From M55B157 sp964626275 (GTDB lineage: Bacteria; Actinomycetota; Actinomycetes; S36-B12), in NCBI GenBank assembly GCA_964626275.1, contig CAZVCZ010000032.1, positions 1 to 15,446 of the forward strand: 15,446 nt of DNA. The letters run 5' to 3'. Position numbers and translations under genes: made by a program. Positions 1-6,342 of this stretch are shown one piece after another. Numbering within the stretch: position 1 is the first letter of the stretch; each line of letters starts with the position of its first letter. Below the pieces are notes generated by a model. That model worked only from the letters and a program-made list of their open reading frames with translations, did not search any database and was not told where the DNA came from.

Positions 1-574
1 CCTGGCGTGCGGGCAGTGAGTGCACGAGGATCCGCATCTTGGACGGCACGACCTCGAGCCACGCGGGCACGTCCTTCTCGCCGATCTCGGCGTGAGCCAC
101 GACGAACGGGGTCATCTCGCGGGATCCGGGGCGCACCTCGATGATGTCCTGCGGCTGCACGCGGTAGGACGGGATGTCCACCTTGTGTCCGTTGACGGTG
201 AAGTGGCCGTGGCGCACCAACTGGCGGGCCATGTCGCGGGACTTCGCGAAGCCCGCTCGGTAGACGACGTTGTCCAGTCGGCTCTCGAGGATGCGCAGCA
301 GGTTCTCACCTGTCTTGCCCTGCTTGCGATGGGCTTCCTCGTAGTAGCCGCGGAACTGCTTCTCCAGCACGCCGTAGATGCGTACAGCCTTCTGCTTCTC
401 CCGCAACTGCAGCAGGTACTCGCTGTCCTTCGACCGACCGCGGCCATGCTGGCCGGGAGGGTAGGGACGCTTCTCGAAGGGACACTTCGCGGATTCGCAC
501 TTCGAGCCCTTGAGGTACAACTTGGTCTTCTCGCGACGGCACCGCTTGCAGTCGGGTCCGGTGTATCGAGCCAT
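1..574 (-). CDS. rpsD: 30S ribosomal protein S4 (uS4), 3' end cut by window
   Basis: Primary 16S rRNA-binding protein that nucleates assembly of the 30S body and shapes the mRNA entry and proofreading region. The ATG at 574 opens with MARYTGPDCKRC, and 191 codons are present. S4 is normally about 200-210 residues, so roughly 10-15 C-terminal codons lie beyond the window. Four cysteines at residues 9, 12, 26 and 31 form a zinc knuckle, so this is the C+ type of S4. The S4 RNA-binding domain follows at about residues 95-160 (ESRLDNVVYRAGFAKS, then RQLVRHGHFTVNG). The gene lies 18 nt after rpsK, and an AAAGG site sits about 12 nt before the ATG. In many bacteria rpoA and rplQ follow; that is inference here. 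Identity is very secure. Confidence 0.97.
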   Translation of the reverse strand, partial: MARYTGPDCKRCRREKTKLYLKGSKCESAKCPFEKRPYPPGQHGRGRSKDSEYLLQLREKQKAVRIYGVLEKQFRGYYEEAHRKQGKTGENLLRILESRLDNVVYRAGFAKSRDMARQLVRHGHFTVNGHKVDIPSYRVQPQDIIEVRPGSREMTPFVVAHAEIGEKDVPAWLEVVPSKMRILVHSLPARQ

Positions 575-592
575 GGGTGTGATCAGCCTTTC

Positions 593-997
593 TCAGACGC
601 GACGGCGCTTGGGGGGACGGCACCCGTTGAAGGGCACGGGGGTGACATCGGCGATCGATCCCACCTCGAGGCCGGTGGCCTGCAGGGATCGGATAGCGGT
701 CTCGCGGCCGGAGCCGGGACCCTTGACGAACACGTCGACCTTGCGCATGCCGTGTTCCATCGCCCGGCGGGCAGCTGCTTCGGCGGCGAGCTGGGCGGCG
801 AAGGGAGTCGACTTGCGGCTGCCCTTGAAACCGACCTGGCCGGAGGAGGCCCAGGCGATGACCGCACCACTGGGGTCCGTGATCGACACGATGGTGTTGT
901 TGAACGTGCTCTTGATGTGAGCGTGGCCGTGGGCCACGTTCTTCTTTTCCTTGCGGCGCACCTTCTTGGCGCCGGCCTTACCTGACTTCGGGGGCAT
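593..997 (-). CDS. rpsK: 30S ribosomal protein S11 (uS11)
   Basis: Component of the 30S platform next to the E site, contacting 16S rRNA and S18/S21-side elements. The protein has 134 residues. It has a basic N-terminus, the family block HIKSTFNNTIVSITD at about 27-41, and the C-terminal FNGCRPPKRRRV. The Asn124-Gly125 pair matches the conserved site that is converted to isoaspartate in E. coli S11; modification here is inference. The ATG at 997 gives the expected MPPKSGKAG start, with a GAGG site very close to it (about 2-3 nt). It lies 93 nt after rpsM. That gap holds a short GTTCG/CGAAC palindrome (1015-1026) and nothing else I can name. Identity is certain. Confidence 0.98.
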   Translation of the reverse strand: MPPKSGKAGAKKVRRKEKKNVAHGHAHIKSTFNNTIVSITDPSGAVIAWASSGQVGFKGSRKSTPFAAQLAAEAAARRAMEHGMRKVDVFVKGPGSGRETAIRSLQATGLEVGSIADVTPVPFNGCRPPKRRRV

Positions 998-1090
998 GTC
1001 CTCAGCTTTCGTGGGTTCGTGCGAACGAGTCTCGTCGGGGCGGCGTGCGCGTTGCGGGCGCCAGCCCTACCTCGTGGGCTACGTGGTGGA

Positions 1091-1468
1091 TTACTTGGTG
1101 GCCTTCTTCTTGCCGGCGACGGTCTTGCGCGGGCCCTTGCGGGTGCGCGCGTTGGTGTGGGTGCGCTGTCCACGCACGGGCAGACCGCGGCGATGGCGGA
1201 TGCCCTGATAGCTGCCGATCTCGACCTTGCGGCGGATATCGGCGGCCACCTCACGACGCAGATCGCCTTCGACGCGCAGATTGGCTTCGATCCAGTCGCG
1301 AAGGGCGACGAGCTGATCATCGGTGAGATCGCCCGCCCGCAGATCGGGGCTGATGCCGGTGGCCTCGAGGGCTTCGGCCGCACGGGTGCGTCCGACGCCG
1401 TAGATGTAGGTGAGCGCGACGACCATCCGCTTATCGCGGGGCAGGTCGACGCCAACGAGACGTGCCAT
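1091..1468 (-). CDS. rpsM: 30S ribosomal protein S13 (uS13)
   Basis: Head protein of the 30S subunit that contacts the P-site tRNA and bridges to the 50S subunit. The protein has 125 residues, normal for the family. It begins MARLVGVDLPRDKR, carries the helix-two-turn-helix segment with YIYGVGRTRA at 21-30, and has the conserved basic tail block RGLPVRGQRTHTNARTRKG followed by a Lys-rich end. The ATG at 1468 was chosen for this conserved N-terminus, with AGAGGA about 5 nt upstream. The same frame stays open to 1591 but that extension has no family support. The gene opens after a 195-nt structured leader, the longest gap in the window, so it may be the first gene of a separately controlled rpsM-rpsK-rpsD unit. 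Confidence 0.98.
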   Translation of the reverse strand: MARLVGVDLPRDKRMVVALTYIYGVGRTRAAEALEATGISPDLRAGDLTDDQLVALRDWIEANLRVEGDLRREVAADIRRKVEIGSYQGIRHRRGLPVRGQRTHTNARTRKGPRKTVAGKKKATK

Positions 1469-1582
1469 GGGTGTTCCTCTTCTTCCTGCGTGCTCTCGAC
1501 GAGGTCTGGAAGCGATGCCGGTCCTCAACACCGTGAGGTCCTCGGCCCCGTCGACCGAGGGTGTCGTCCCAGTGGCCCGCAC

Positions 1583-1661
1583 GAGGCGCACCGGGGGTCG
1601 GGCTTCGCTAGTGGAAATCCACCGTCGGGGTTGTCTCCCCCGACGGAGGCGCAGCGGGGGT
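1583..1661 (-). repeat. 16-bp direct repeat in rpmJ-rpsM leader
   Basis: The plus-strand word GAGGCGCACCGGGGGT at 1583-1598 recurs as GAGGCGCAGCGGGGGT at 1646-1661. The two copies match at 15 of 16 bases and their starts are 63 bp apart. They bracket the two hairpins at 1611-1646. Function is unknown. The repeat may be a trace of a local duplication or part of alternative RNA folding, since the C-rich arms could also pair with the neighbouring G-run. Confidence 0.6.
1611..1646 (-). promoter_or_regulatory. Two adjacent hairpins in the rpsM leader, attenuator-like
   Basis: In the transcript direction the first hairpin has arms CCGTCGGGG and CCCCGACGG, nine perfect base pairs around a 7-nt loop (1622-1646), starting 18 nt after the rpmJ stop. 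It is followed at once by a small perfect palindrome, GTGGATTTCCAC (1611-1622). No long U-run follows, so a classical intrinsic terminator is not shown. Placement between rpmJ and rpsM suggests attenuation, mRNA processing, or autogenous control by a ribosomal protein such as S4. The role is inference; the folds are read directly from the sequence. Confidence 0.55.
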
Positions 1662-1663
1662 GG

Positions 1664-1777
1664 TTATCCCTGACGCTGCTTGTGCCGGACGTTGTCGCAG
1701 ATGACCATGACGCGGCCATGACGACGGATCACCCTGCACTTGTCGCAGATCTTCTTGACGCTGGGCTTGACCTTCAC
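1664..1777 (-). CDS. rpmJ: 50S ribosomal protein L36 (bL36), zinc type
   Basis: Smallest 50S protein, a zinc ribbon that packs against 23S rRNA domain VI near the factor-binding side. The 37 residues read MKVKPSVKKICDKC, then a basic stretch, ending RHKQRQG with a TAA stop. Cys11, Cys14, Cys27 and His32 form the zinc site (C-x2-C-x12-C-x4-H), so this is the zinc-containing form and not the zinc-free paralogue some actinobacteria keep elsewhere. The start codon is GTG at 1777, fixed by the exact family length and by AAGGAG 8 nt upstream. It lies 47 nt after infA, in the usual infA-rpmJ-rpsM order. Confidence 0.97.
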   Translation of the reverse strand: MKVKPSVKKICDKCRVIRRHGRVMVICDNVRHKQRQG

Positions 1778-1793
1778 CGGGATCTCTCCTTGT

Positions 1794-1819
1794 TATGCAC
1801 TGCCAAGATATGCATTGCC
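1794..1819 (-). repeat. Tandem 11-bp motif in infA-rpmJ gap
   Basis: In the transcript direction GGCAATGCATA is followed by GGCAGTGCATA. The two copies have one mismatch and a 15-bp period (plus-strand copies at 1809-1819 and 1794-1804). The second copy ends just before the rpmJ AAGGAG site. The stretch is AT-richer than its surroundings. It could be a protein-binding pair, a small RNA element or a chance duplication; no known family is recognised. Confidence 0.5.
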
Positions 1820-1824
1820 ACCGG

Positions 1825-2046
1825 TCACTTGTACCGGTAGACGATGCGACCCCGAGTGAGGTCGTACGGCGAGAGCTCCACCACGACGCGGTCATCAGGG
1901 AGGATACGGATGTAGTGCATCCGCATCTTGCCGCTGATGTGGGCGAGGACCTTGTGACCATTGTCGAGCTCCACCCGAAACATCGCGTTGGGTAGTGACT
2001 CGACGATGGTGCCCTCGAGTTCGATGGCACCGTCTTTTTTGGCCAT
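1825..2046 (-). CDS. infA: Translation initiation factor IF-1
   Basis: IF-1 occupies the 30S A site during initiation and works with IF-2 and IF-3 to select the start codon and initiator tRNA. The 73 residues match the usual family length and form one S1-type OB fold. MAKKDGAIELEG leads into the strand TIVESLPNAMFRVELDNGH, then ISGKMRMHYIRILPDDRVVVELSPYDL and the ending RGRIVYRYK. The ATG at 2046 was chosen for the canonical N-terminus, although the frame is open to 2085. A purine-rich GGAAAGAGG site precedes it closely. It follows a 189-nt gap after map that contains a promoter-like palindrome, so infA probably heads its own transcript. Confidence 0.98.
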   Translation of the reverse strand: MAKKDGAIELEGTIVESLPNAMFRVELDNGHKVLAHISGKMRMHYIRILPDDRVVVELSPYDLTRGRIVYRYK

Positions 2047-2156
2047 GGCCTCTTTCCGTCGCGTCCTTCGTCGCTCGCACCGCACGCTCGACTCGGCGAG
2101 CCGAATGGGTTCGTACGTTGCGATGGATGGCTCGGGCAGTCTCGCCCGAAGCCAGC

Positions 2157-2178
2157 GCCCTAGCCTAGGGCACCGAGG
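2157..2178 (-). promoter_or_regulatory. Palindromic promoter-like element upstream of infA
   Basis: The transcript strand reads GGTGCCCTAGGCTAGGGC. This contains a perfect 7-bp inverted repeat around one base (2157-2171) and a TAGGCT box (2162-2167) of the kind seen as an actinobacterial -10. No convincing TTGAC-type -35 is found at 16-18 bp spacing; the nearest candidate, CTGGAC, is only about 13 bp away. The element lies about 110 nt before the infA ATG and about 60 nt after the map stop. A near copy precedes secY. It may be a promoter, an operator overlapping a promoter, or both. Confidence 0.5.
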
Positions 2179-2235
2179 TCGTCCAGGAGAAATCGGGTCC
2201 CGCTTTTCCGATAGTCGGACGATAGTGGCGAGGTC

Positions 2236-3042
2236 TCACGCCGGGGCCGGGCGCACATCCTCCTCCAGGGCGGTGAGCACCCAGGGACCCTCCTCGGTGA
2301 TCGCCACGGTGTGCTCCCAGTGCGCGGCGTACTGGCCATCGTCGGTGACCACGGTCCACTCATCATCCAGGGTGTGGACCGAGGGTGGCCCCAGGGTCAA
2401 CATCGGCTCGACGGCGAGGGCCATTCCCGGCACGAGACGGGGACCCTTGCCCGGGCGGCCGTAGTTGGGCACCGGCGGCTCCATGTGCATCGCCGATCCG
2501 ATGCCGTGGCCGACGTATTCCTCGACGATGCCCAGGGTGCGTCCGTTCTCCGCCGCCGACTCGACGAAGGACTGCACGGCGTGCCCGATATCGGACAACC
2601 GGGCGCCCGGACGAGCTGCGGCCAATCCCGCCCACAGCGAGCCGCGGGTGACGTCGCTCAACTCCGCAGCGGCGGGAGACACTGCGCCGATCGGAATGGT
2701 GATCGCGGCATCTCCATGCCAGCCCTCCACGATCGCCCCGCAGTCAACCGACAGCAGATCACCGTCGACGAGGCGACGCTGGCCGGGGATGCCGTGGACG
2801 ACCTCCTCGGACACCGAGGTGCAGATATGCGCGGGGAATCCGTAGTAGCCGAGGAACGAGGGCTCGGCGCCCTCATCGTGGATTGAATCCGCCGCGCATT
2901 CGTCGAGTTCAGCTGTGGTGACCCCTGGTGTCGCGATCTGGGCAACCCGCTGCAGCGTGCGCGCCACGACCAAGCCTGCAGCCCGCATGGCCTGGATTTC
3001 CCCGACAGACTTGATCTCGATCTTGCGACGCGAGGAGAACAT
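2236..3042 (-). CDS. map: Methionine aminopeptidase, type I
   Basis: Metallo-enzyme that removes the initiator methionine from new proteins with small second residues as they leave the ribosome. The 268 residues have the pita-bread fold. The five metal ligands are visible: Asp100 (SVDCGA), Asp111 (GWHGDA), His179 (GHGIG), Glu212 (AVEPML) and Glu243 (HWEHTV). The substrate-side His83 is in VVHGIP. There is no insert and no long N-terminal extension. The ATG at 3042 gives MFSSRRKIEIKSVGEI, a normal family start, but no clear ribosome-binding site precedes it. It begins 28 nt after the adk stop, so translation may depend on reinitiation. This is the usual secY-adk-map arrangement. Confidence 0.96.
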   Translation of the reverse strand: MFSSRRKIEIKSVGEIQAMRAAGLVVARTLQRVAQIATPGVTTAELDECAADSIHDEGAEPSFLGYYGFPAHICTSVSEEVVHGIPGQRRLVDGDLLSVDCGAIVEGWHGDAAITIPIGAVSPAAAELSDVTRGSLWAGLAAARPGARLSDIGHAVQSFVESAAENGRTLGIVEEYVGHGIGSAMHMEPPVPNYGRPGKGPRLVPGMALAVEPMLTLGPPSVHTLDDEWTVVTDDGQYAAHWEHTVAITEEGPWVLTALEEDVRPAPA

Positions 3043-3070
3043 CAGCGCGTGATCGACGACGAGGAGCGGA

Positions 3071-3634
3071 TCAGTCGGCGAGGGCCGCGAGAATGCGGCG
3101 CGTGACGTCGGCGATCTCACCGAGCCCATCGACGCGGACCAGGATGTTGCGGCCCGCGTAGACGGCGGTGAGGGGTGCGGTCTGCTCGGCATAGACCTCG
3201 AGGCGTCGACGGATCACCTCGGCGGTGTCATCGGCACGGCCCTGCTCCTGCGCCCGCTTGAGCAACCGCTCTACGACCTCATCGGTGTCGACGGTCAACT
3301 CGATCACCCGGTCGAGGGACTGGGAGGCAGAGGCCAGCATCATGTCGAGCTCGTTGACCTGCTCCAGGGTGCGCGGGTATCCGTCGAGCAGGAATCCGGG
3401 ATGGCAGTCCGGCTGCGTGATGCGGTCGCGCACCATGCCGTTGGTCACCGAGTCGGGAACGTACTCCCCCGCATCCATGTAGCGCTTGGCCTCGAGGCCG
3501 AGTTCGGTGCCTTCGCCCACGTTCGCTCGGAACAGGTCCCCGGTGGACACATGGGGAACGCCCATAGTGGTCGCGATGACAGTGGCCTGGGTCCCCTTAC
3601 CCGCCCCCGGCGGGCCCATGATGACCATTCTCAT
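3071..3634 (-). CDS. adk: Adenylate kinase, short (zinc-free LID) form
   Basis: Catalyses ATP + AMP to 2 ADP in the cytoplasm and sets the adenylate balance. The 187 residues contain the P-loop GPPGAGKGT at 7-15, the AMP-binding STGDLFR at 30-36, FLLDGYPRT at 81-89 and the Arg-rich GRADDTAEVIRRRLEVY at 132-148. The LID is a short loop (RAQEQGRADD) without the long zinc-bearing insert, which matches its length. The ATG at 3634 overlaps the secY stop as TGATG, indicating coupled translation, with AAGGG 11 nt upstream inside secY. A second ATG two codons later (3628) is possible. The frame stays open far upstream through secY, but that part is only a shadow of the secY coding frame. Confidence 0.97.
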   Translation of the reverse strand: MRMVIMGPPGAGKGTQATVIATTMGVPHVSTGDLFRANVGEGTELGLEAKRYMDAGEYVPDSVTNGMVRDRITQPDCHPGFLLDGYPRTLEQVNELDMMLASASQSLDRVIELTVDTDEVVERLLKRAQEQGRADDTAEVIRRRLEVYAEQTAPLTAVYAGRNILVRVDGLGEIADVTRRILAALAD

Positions 3635-4932
3635 CAGCGGAGGAACCCTTCGTAGTTGCGCTGCTGCAACTGGGAATCGATCTGCTTGACCGTGTCGAGA
3701 CCGACGCCCACCATGATGAGCAGGCTGATGCCGCCGAAGACGAACTGATCGCCGATGCCGATCCAGTTGAAGGCAAAGACCGGCATGACCGCGATAGCAC
3801 CGAGATAGAGCGAGCCGGGCGCCGTGAGTCGATCGAGAACGTACTTGAGGTATTCCGCGGTCGGCCGGCCCGCGCGAATACCCGGGATGAACCCGCCGTA
3901 CTTCTTCATGTTGTCTGCGACATCGACCGGGTTGAAGGTGATGGAGACGTAGAAGTAGGTGAAGAACACCGTGAGCAGGAAGAACGTCGCGAGATAGACC
4001 GTGGTGTTGCCGGTGGAGAAGTTGGTGGCGATCCACTGCGCCCAGTCCGCCTGGCTGCCGGTCAACTGCACGATGAGGGTCGGCAGGAACAGGATGGACG
4101 AGGCGAAGATGACCGGGATGACACCGGCCATGTTGACCTTGAGCGGGATATACGTCGAGGACCCGCCATACATCTTCCGGCCCACCATGCGCTTGGCGTA
4201 CTGCACCGGGATGCGCCGCTGGCCCTGCTCGACGAACACCACCAGCGAGAGCACGACCAGCGCGACGGCGAGGGTGAGGATGAAGATGAAGGTGCCGCGG
4301 CTGCCATAGACGCTCGCGAACTGCGCGGGAATCGTCGCGATGATCGAGGTGAAGATCAGCAGGGACATGCCGTTGCCGACACCCCGCTCGGTGATCAGTT
4401 CGCCGAGCCACATGATGACGGCGGTGCCGGCGGTCATCACGATCACCATGACCAGGATCAAGAAGACGTTCTGGTTCGGGATCAACTGCTCATTGCAGCC
4501 GGTGAACAACTGCCCCGGGGTCCGGGCCAGCGACAGGATCGCCGTGGACTGCAGGATCGCCAGGCCGATAGTGAGGTAGCGGGTGTACTGCGTGATCTTC
4601 GCCTGCCCGGACTGGCCTTCCTTCTTCAGCAGTTCCAGGCGAGGAATGACCACGGTGAGCAACTGGATGATGATGCTCGCCGTGATGTAGGGCATGATGC
4701 CCAGCGCGAAGACCGAGAGCTGCAGCAGCGCGCCACCACTGAACAGGTTGATGACGGCATAGACGGAGTTGTCCTGAACGGTGTCGATGCACCGCTGGAT
4801 GGCGGAGTAGTCCACACCGGGGGTAGGCACGAAGGATCCGAGCCGGAAGATGGTGATCATCCCCAGCACGAACAGCAGCTTCTTTCGCAGGTCCGGAGTC
4901 CGGAACGCTGCGATGAAAGCGCTCAGATGCAC
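3634..4932 (-). CDS. secY: Preprotein translocase channel subunit SecY
   Basis: Forms the membrane channel of the Sec pathway with SecE and SecG, passing unfolded preproteins outward and inserting membrane proteins laterally. The 432-residue product has about ten hydrophobic helices. The family N-terminus FRTPDLRKKLLFVLGMITIFRLGSFVPTPG (quoted in two parts: FRTPDLRKKLLFVLG and ITIFRLGSFVPTPG) leads into TM1. The SecA/ribosome-facing loop GQRRIPVQYAKRMVGRK is present, and the protein ends LQQRNYEGFLR. I place the start at the GTG at 4932 because AGGAGG lies 5 nt before it. The longer TTG-started form (4950) would put that site inside the gene. It follows rplO by 120 nt with a promoter-like element, and overlaps adk by one base. 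Confidence 0.96.
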   Translation of the reverse strand: MHLSAFIAAFRTPDLRKKLLFVLGMITIFRLGSFVPTPGVDYSAIQRCIDTVQDNSVYAVINLFSGGALLQLSVFALGIMPYITASIIIQLLTVVIPRLELLKKEGQSGQAKITQYTRYLTIGLAILQSTAILSLARTPGQLFTGCNEQLIPNQNVFLILVMVIVMTAGTAVIMWLGELITERGVGNGMSLLIFTSIIATIPAQFASVYGSRGTFIFILTLAVALVVLSLVVFVEQGQRRIPVQYAKRMVGRKMYGGSSTYIPLKVNMAGVIPVIFASSILFLPTLIVQLTGSQADWAQWIATNFSTGNTTVYLATFFLLTVFFTYFYVSITFNPVDVADNMKKYGGFIPGIRAGRPTAEYLKYVLDRLTAPGSLYLGAIAVMPVFAFNWIGIGDQFVFGGISLLIMVGVGLDTVKQIDSQLQQRNYEGFLR

Positions 4933-5024
4933 GCCTACCTCCTGGAGCAACGACAGGACCGCTGCTCGGCTGTTGTCGGTGAACGGACCGGGGTGCCGAT
5001 CAGATCACTCGCTGGACTCCCGGC

Positions 5025-5041
5025 AGCCTAACCTAGGCACC
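5025..5041 (-). promoter_or_regulatory. Palindromic promoter-like element upstream of secY
   Basis: The transcript strand reads GGTGCCTAGGTTAGGCT, with the inverted repeat GCCTA/TAGGC (5026-5038). It holds two overlapping -10-like boxes, TAGGTT (5030-5035) and TAGGCT (5025-5030). CTGACC, partly inside the end of rplO, lies about 15 bp upstream of TAGGTT as a weak -35 candidate. The element is almost the same as the one before infA. The GGTGCC arm can also pair with GGCACC about 40 nt downstream. Likely an internal promoter giving secY-adk-map extra transcription; not proven. Confidence 0.5.
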
Positions 5042-5052
5042 GGATCGAGCGG

Positions 5053-5493
5053 TCAGACCGTCTCGACGGTTCCGCCCGCTGCGGTGATCTTGGTGCGGGC
5101 TGCCTCCGAGAAGGCGTGGGCCTCGACCTGCACGGCCACGGCGATCTCACCCTGTCCGAGGACCTTGACCGGCTCGCCCTTGCGGACGGCGCCCTTCTCG
5201 ACCAGATCGGCCACACCGACCTCGCCGCCCTCGGGGAACAGCTTTGCGAGGGTCGCCACATTGACCACCTGGTAGGTGGTCTTGTTCGGGTTCTTGAAGC
5301 CCTTCAGCTTGGGCAGCCGCATGTGGAGGGGCATCTGGCCACCCTCGAACCTGGCCGGAACCTGGTAGCGGGCCTTCGTGCCCTTCGTGCCGCGACCGGA
5401 GGTCTTGCCCTTGCTGGCCTCGCCGCGACCCTTGCGGGTCTTCGGGGTGTGGGCGCCCGGTGCCGGGCGCAGATGATGGACCTTCAGTGGCAT
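5053..5493 (-). CDS. rplO: 50S ribosomal protein L15 (uL15)
   Basis: Late-assembling 50S protein with a long N-terminal extension that threads into 23S rRNA near the central protuberance. The 146 residues start MPLKVHHLRPAPGAHTPKTR. The glycine- and lysine-rich rRNA-binding arm RGEASKGKTSGRGTKG lies at about 23-38. The globular C-terminal half includes the strands around GEPVKVLGQGEIAVAVQVEAHAFS (read as two adjoining segments). The stop-to-start junction with rpmD is TGACATG, a 1-nt gap. The strong GAGGAGG site lies inside the last codons of rpmD. Last ribosomal gene before secY, as in the classical spc operon. Confidence 0.97.
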   Translation of the reverse strand: MPLKVHHLRPAPGAHTPKTRKGRGEASKGKTSGRGTKGTKARYQVPARFEGGQMPLHMRLPKLKGFKNPNKTTYQVVNVATLAKLFPEGGEVGVADLVEKGAVRKGEPVKVLGQGEIAVAVQVEAHAFSEAARTKITAAGGTVETV

Positions 5494-5494
5494 G

Positions 5495-5680
5495 TCAGTC
5501 GACCTCCTCGACGGTGACGAGATGCGACACGGTGGCGATCATGCCCCGGATCTCGGGACGATCTTCCTTCACCACGGTGTCGCCGATGCGCTTGAGGCCG
5601 AGGGACCGCAGGGTGTCTCGCTGGCCCTGGGTGCCCCCGATCCGGGACTTCTTCTGGGTCACCTGCAGGCGGACGCTCAT
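5495..5680 (-). CDS. rpmD: 50S ribosomal protein L30 (uL30)
   Basis: Small 50S protein near the 5S rRNA side of the subunit. The 61 residues have the family layout: a first strand MSVRLQVTQKKSRIGG, the helix with QRDTLRSLGLKRIG, then VKEDRPEIRGMIATVSHLV and the acidic end TVEEVD. The ATG at 5680 overlaps the rpsE stop as ATGA, with GGAGG inside rpsE about 6 nt upstream. The final Glu-Glu-Val-Asp codons carry the ribosome-binding site of rplO. Length and order are typical. Confidence 0.96.
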   Translation of the reverse strand: MSVRLQVTQKKSRIGGTQGQRDTLRSLGLKRIGDTVVKEDRPEIRGMIATVSHLVTVEEVD

Positions 5681-6285
5681 GACTCACCTCCGGCACGGGC
5701 GCGCAGCAGGGCTGCGGGAGCAACATCCTCCAGCGGCAGGCCGCGGCGAGCAGCGACCTGCTCGGGCCGCTCGAGCTGCTTGAGGGCAGCCACCGTGGCG
5801 TGGACGATGTTGATCGCGTTGTCCGAACCGAGCGACTTGCTCAGCACGTCGTGGATGCCCGCGCACTCCAGCACCGCGCGCACCGGGCCACCGGCGATAA
5901 CGCCGGTACCGGGTGAGGCCGGACGCAGTAGCACCACGCCGGCAGCGTCTTCGCCGGTCACCGGATGGGGGATGGTGCCCTGGATCCGGGGAACCTTGAA
6001 GAAGTGCTTCTTGGCCTCCTCGACACCCTTGGCGATCGCCGCGGGCACCTCCTTGGCCTTGCCGTAGCCGACGCCGACCTGACCGTCGCCATCGCCCACC
6101 ACGACCAGCGCGGTGAAGCTGAAGCGACGACCGCCCTTGACGACCTTGGCGACACGGTTGATGGTGACCACGCGCTCGAGGAAGGCGCTCTTCTCCTCGC
6201 GCGGTCCGCGGTCGCGGCGCTCCCGGCGGTCAGATCCGCCAGAGCCCCGGCGCTGCGTTCCCTGCGCTCCCTGGGTTGCGTTCAC
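5677..6285 (-). CDS. rpsE: 30S ribosomal protein S5 (uS5)
   Basis: 30S protein at the mRNA entry channel, important for fidelity and helicase activity of the ribosome. The 202 residues have an Arg/Gly-rich low-complexity N-terminus of about 30 residues. This is followed by the double-stranded RNA-binding-like domain (FLERVVTINRVAKVVKGGRR at 35-54) and the C-terminal domain containing TGVIAGGPVRAVLECAGI. The start is GTG at 6285; AAAGG lies about 12 nt upstream, a rather long spacing. That GTG overlaps the stop of a 19-codon ORF as GTGA, which may help translation of rpsE. It overlaps rpmD by four bases. The exact start within the disordered N-terminus is the only uncertain point. Confidence 0.96.
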   Translation of the reverse strand: MNATQGAQGTQRRGSGGSDRRERRDRGPREEKSAFLERVVTINRVAKVVKGGRRFSFTALVVVGDGDGQVGVGYGKAKEVPAAIAKGVEEAKKHFFKVPRIQGTIPHPVTGEDAAGVVLLRPASPGTGVIAGGPVRAVLECAGIHDVLSKSLGSDNAINIVHATVAALKQLERPEQVAARRGLPLEDVAPAALLRARAGGES

Positions 6286-6341
6286 TGGGTGGTCCCACCT
6301 TTCCTCGACACGATCTGCGTGCCCTGTGCGTGCTCGGTCAT
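6282..6341 (-). CDS. Possible 19-codon coupled ORF between rplR and rpsE
   Basis: Directly after the rplR stop the sequence reads TGACATG. The ATG at 6341 opens MTEHAQGTQIVSRKGGTTQ, ending with a TGA that overlaps the rpsE GTG as GTGA. The spacing to rplR is the same 1-nt gap used at rplN/rplX and rpmD/rplO. The frame differs from rpsE, so it is not an N-terminal extension. No family is recognised. It may be a translated bridge that carries ribosomes from rplR to rpsE, or a chance frame filling a 57-nt gap. The AAAGG site of rpsE lies inside it. Confidence 0.3.
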   Translation of the reverse strand: MTEHAQGTQIVSRKGGTTQ

Positions 6342-6342
6342 G

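Noticed and set aside
20..985. 321-codon plus-strand ORF opposite rpsD and rpsK
   Set aside because: It is wholly antisense to two unmistakable ribosomal genes; long antisense frames are expected in GC-rich DNA, and its protein has low-complexity His/Leu/Ala composition with no domain.
583..1455. 290-codon minus-strand ORF in an alternate frame over rpsK and rpsM
   Set aside because: Different frame on the same strand as two certain genes; Arg/Pro/Ser/Ala-rich product, typical frame-shifted GC-rich translation.
1469..1591. 41-codon N-terminal extension of S13
   Set aside because: The frame is open but MARLVGVDLP is the invariant family start with its own AGAGGA site; the upstream part is leader RNA.
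3635..4411. Possible N-terminal fusion extending adk upstream through secY
   Set aside because: The open frame is an out-of-frame reading of secY; the adk start has the P-loop right after it and a TGATG overlap, as expected for normal Adk.
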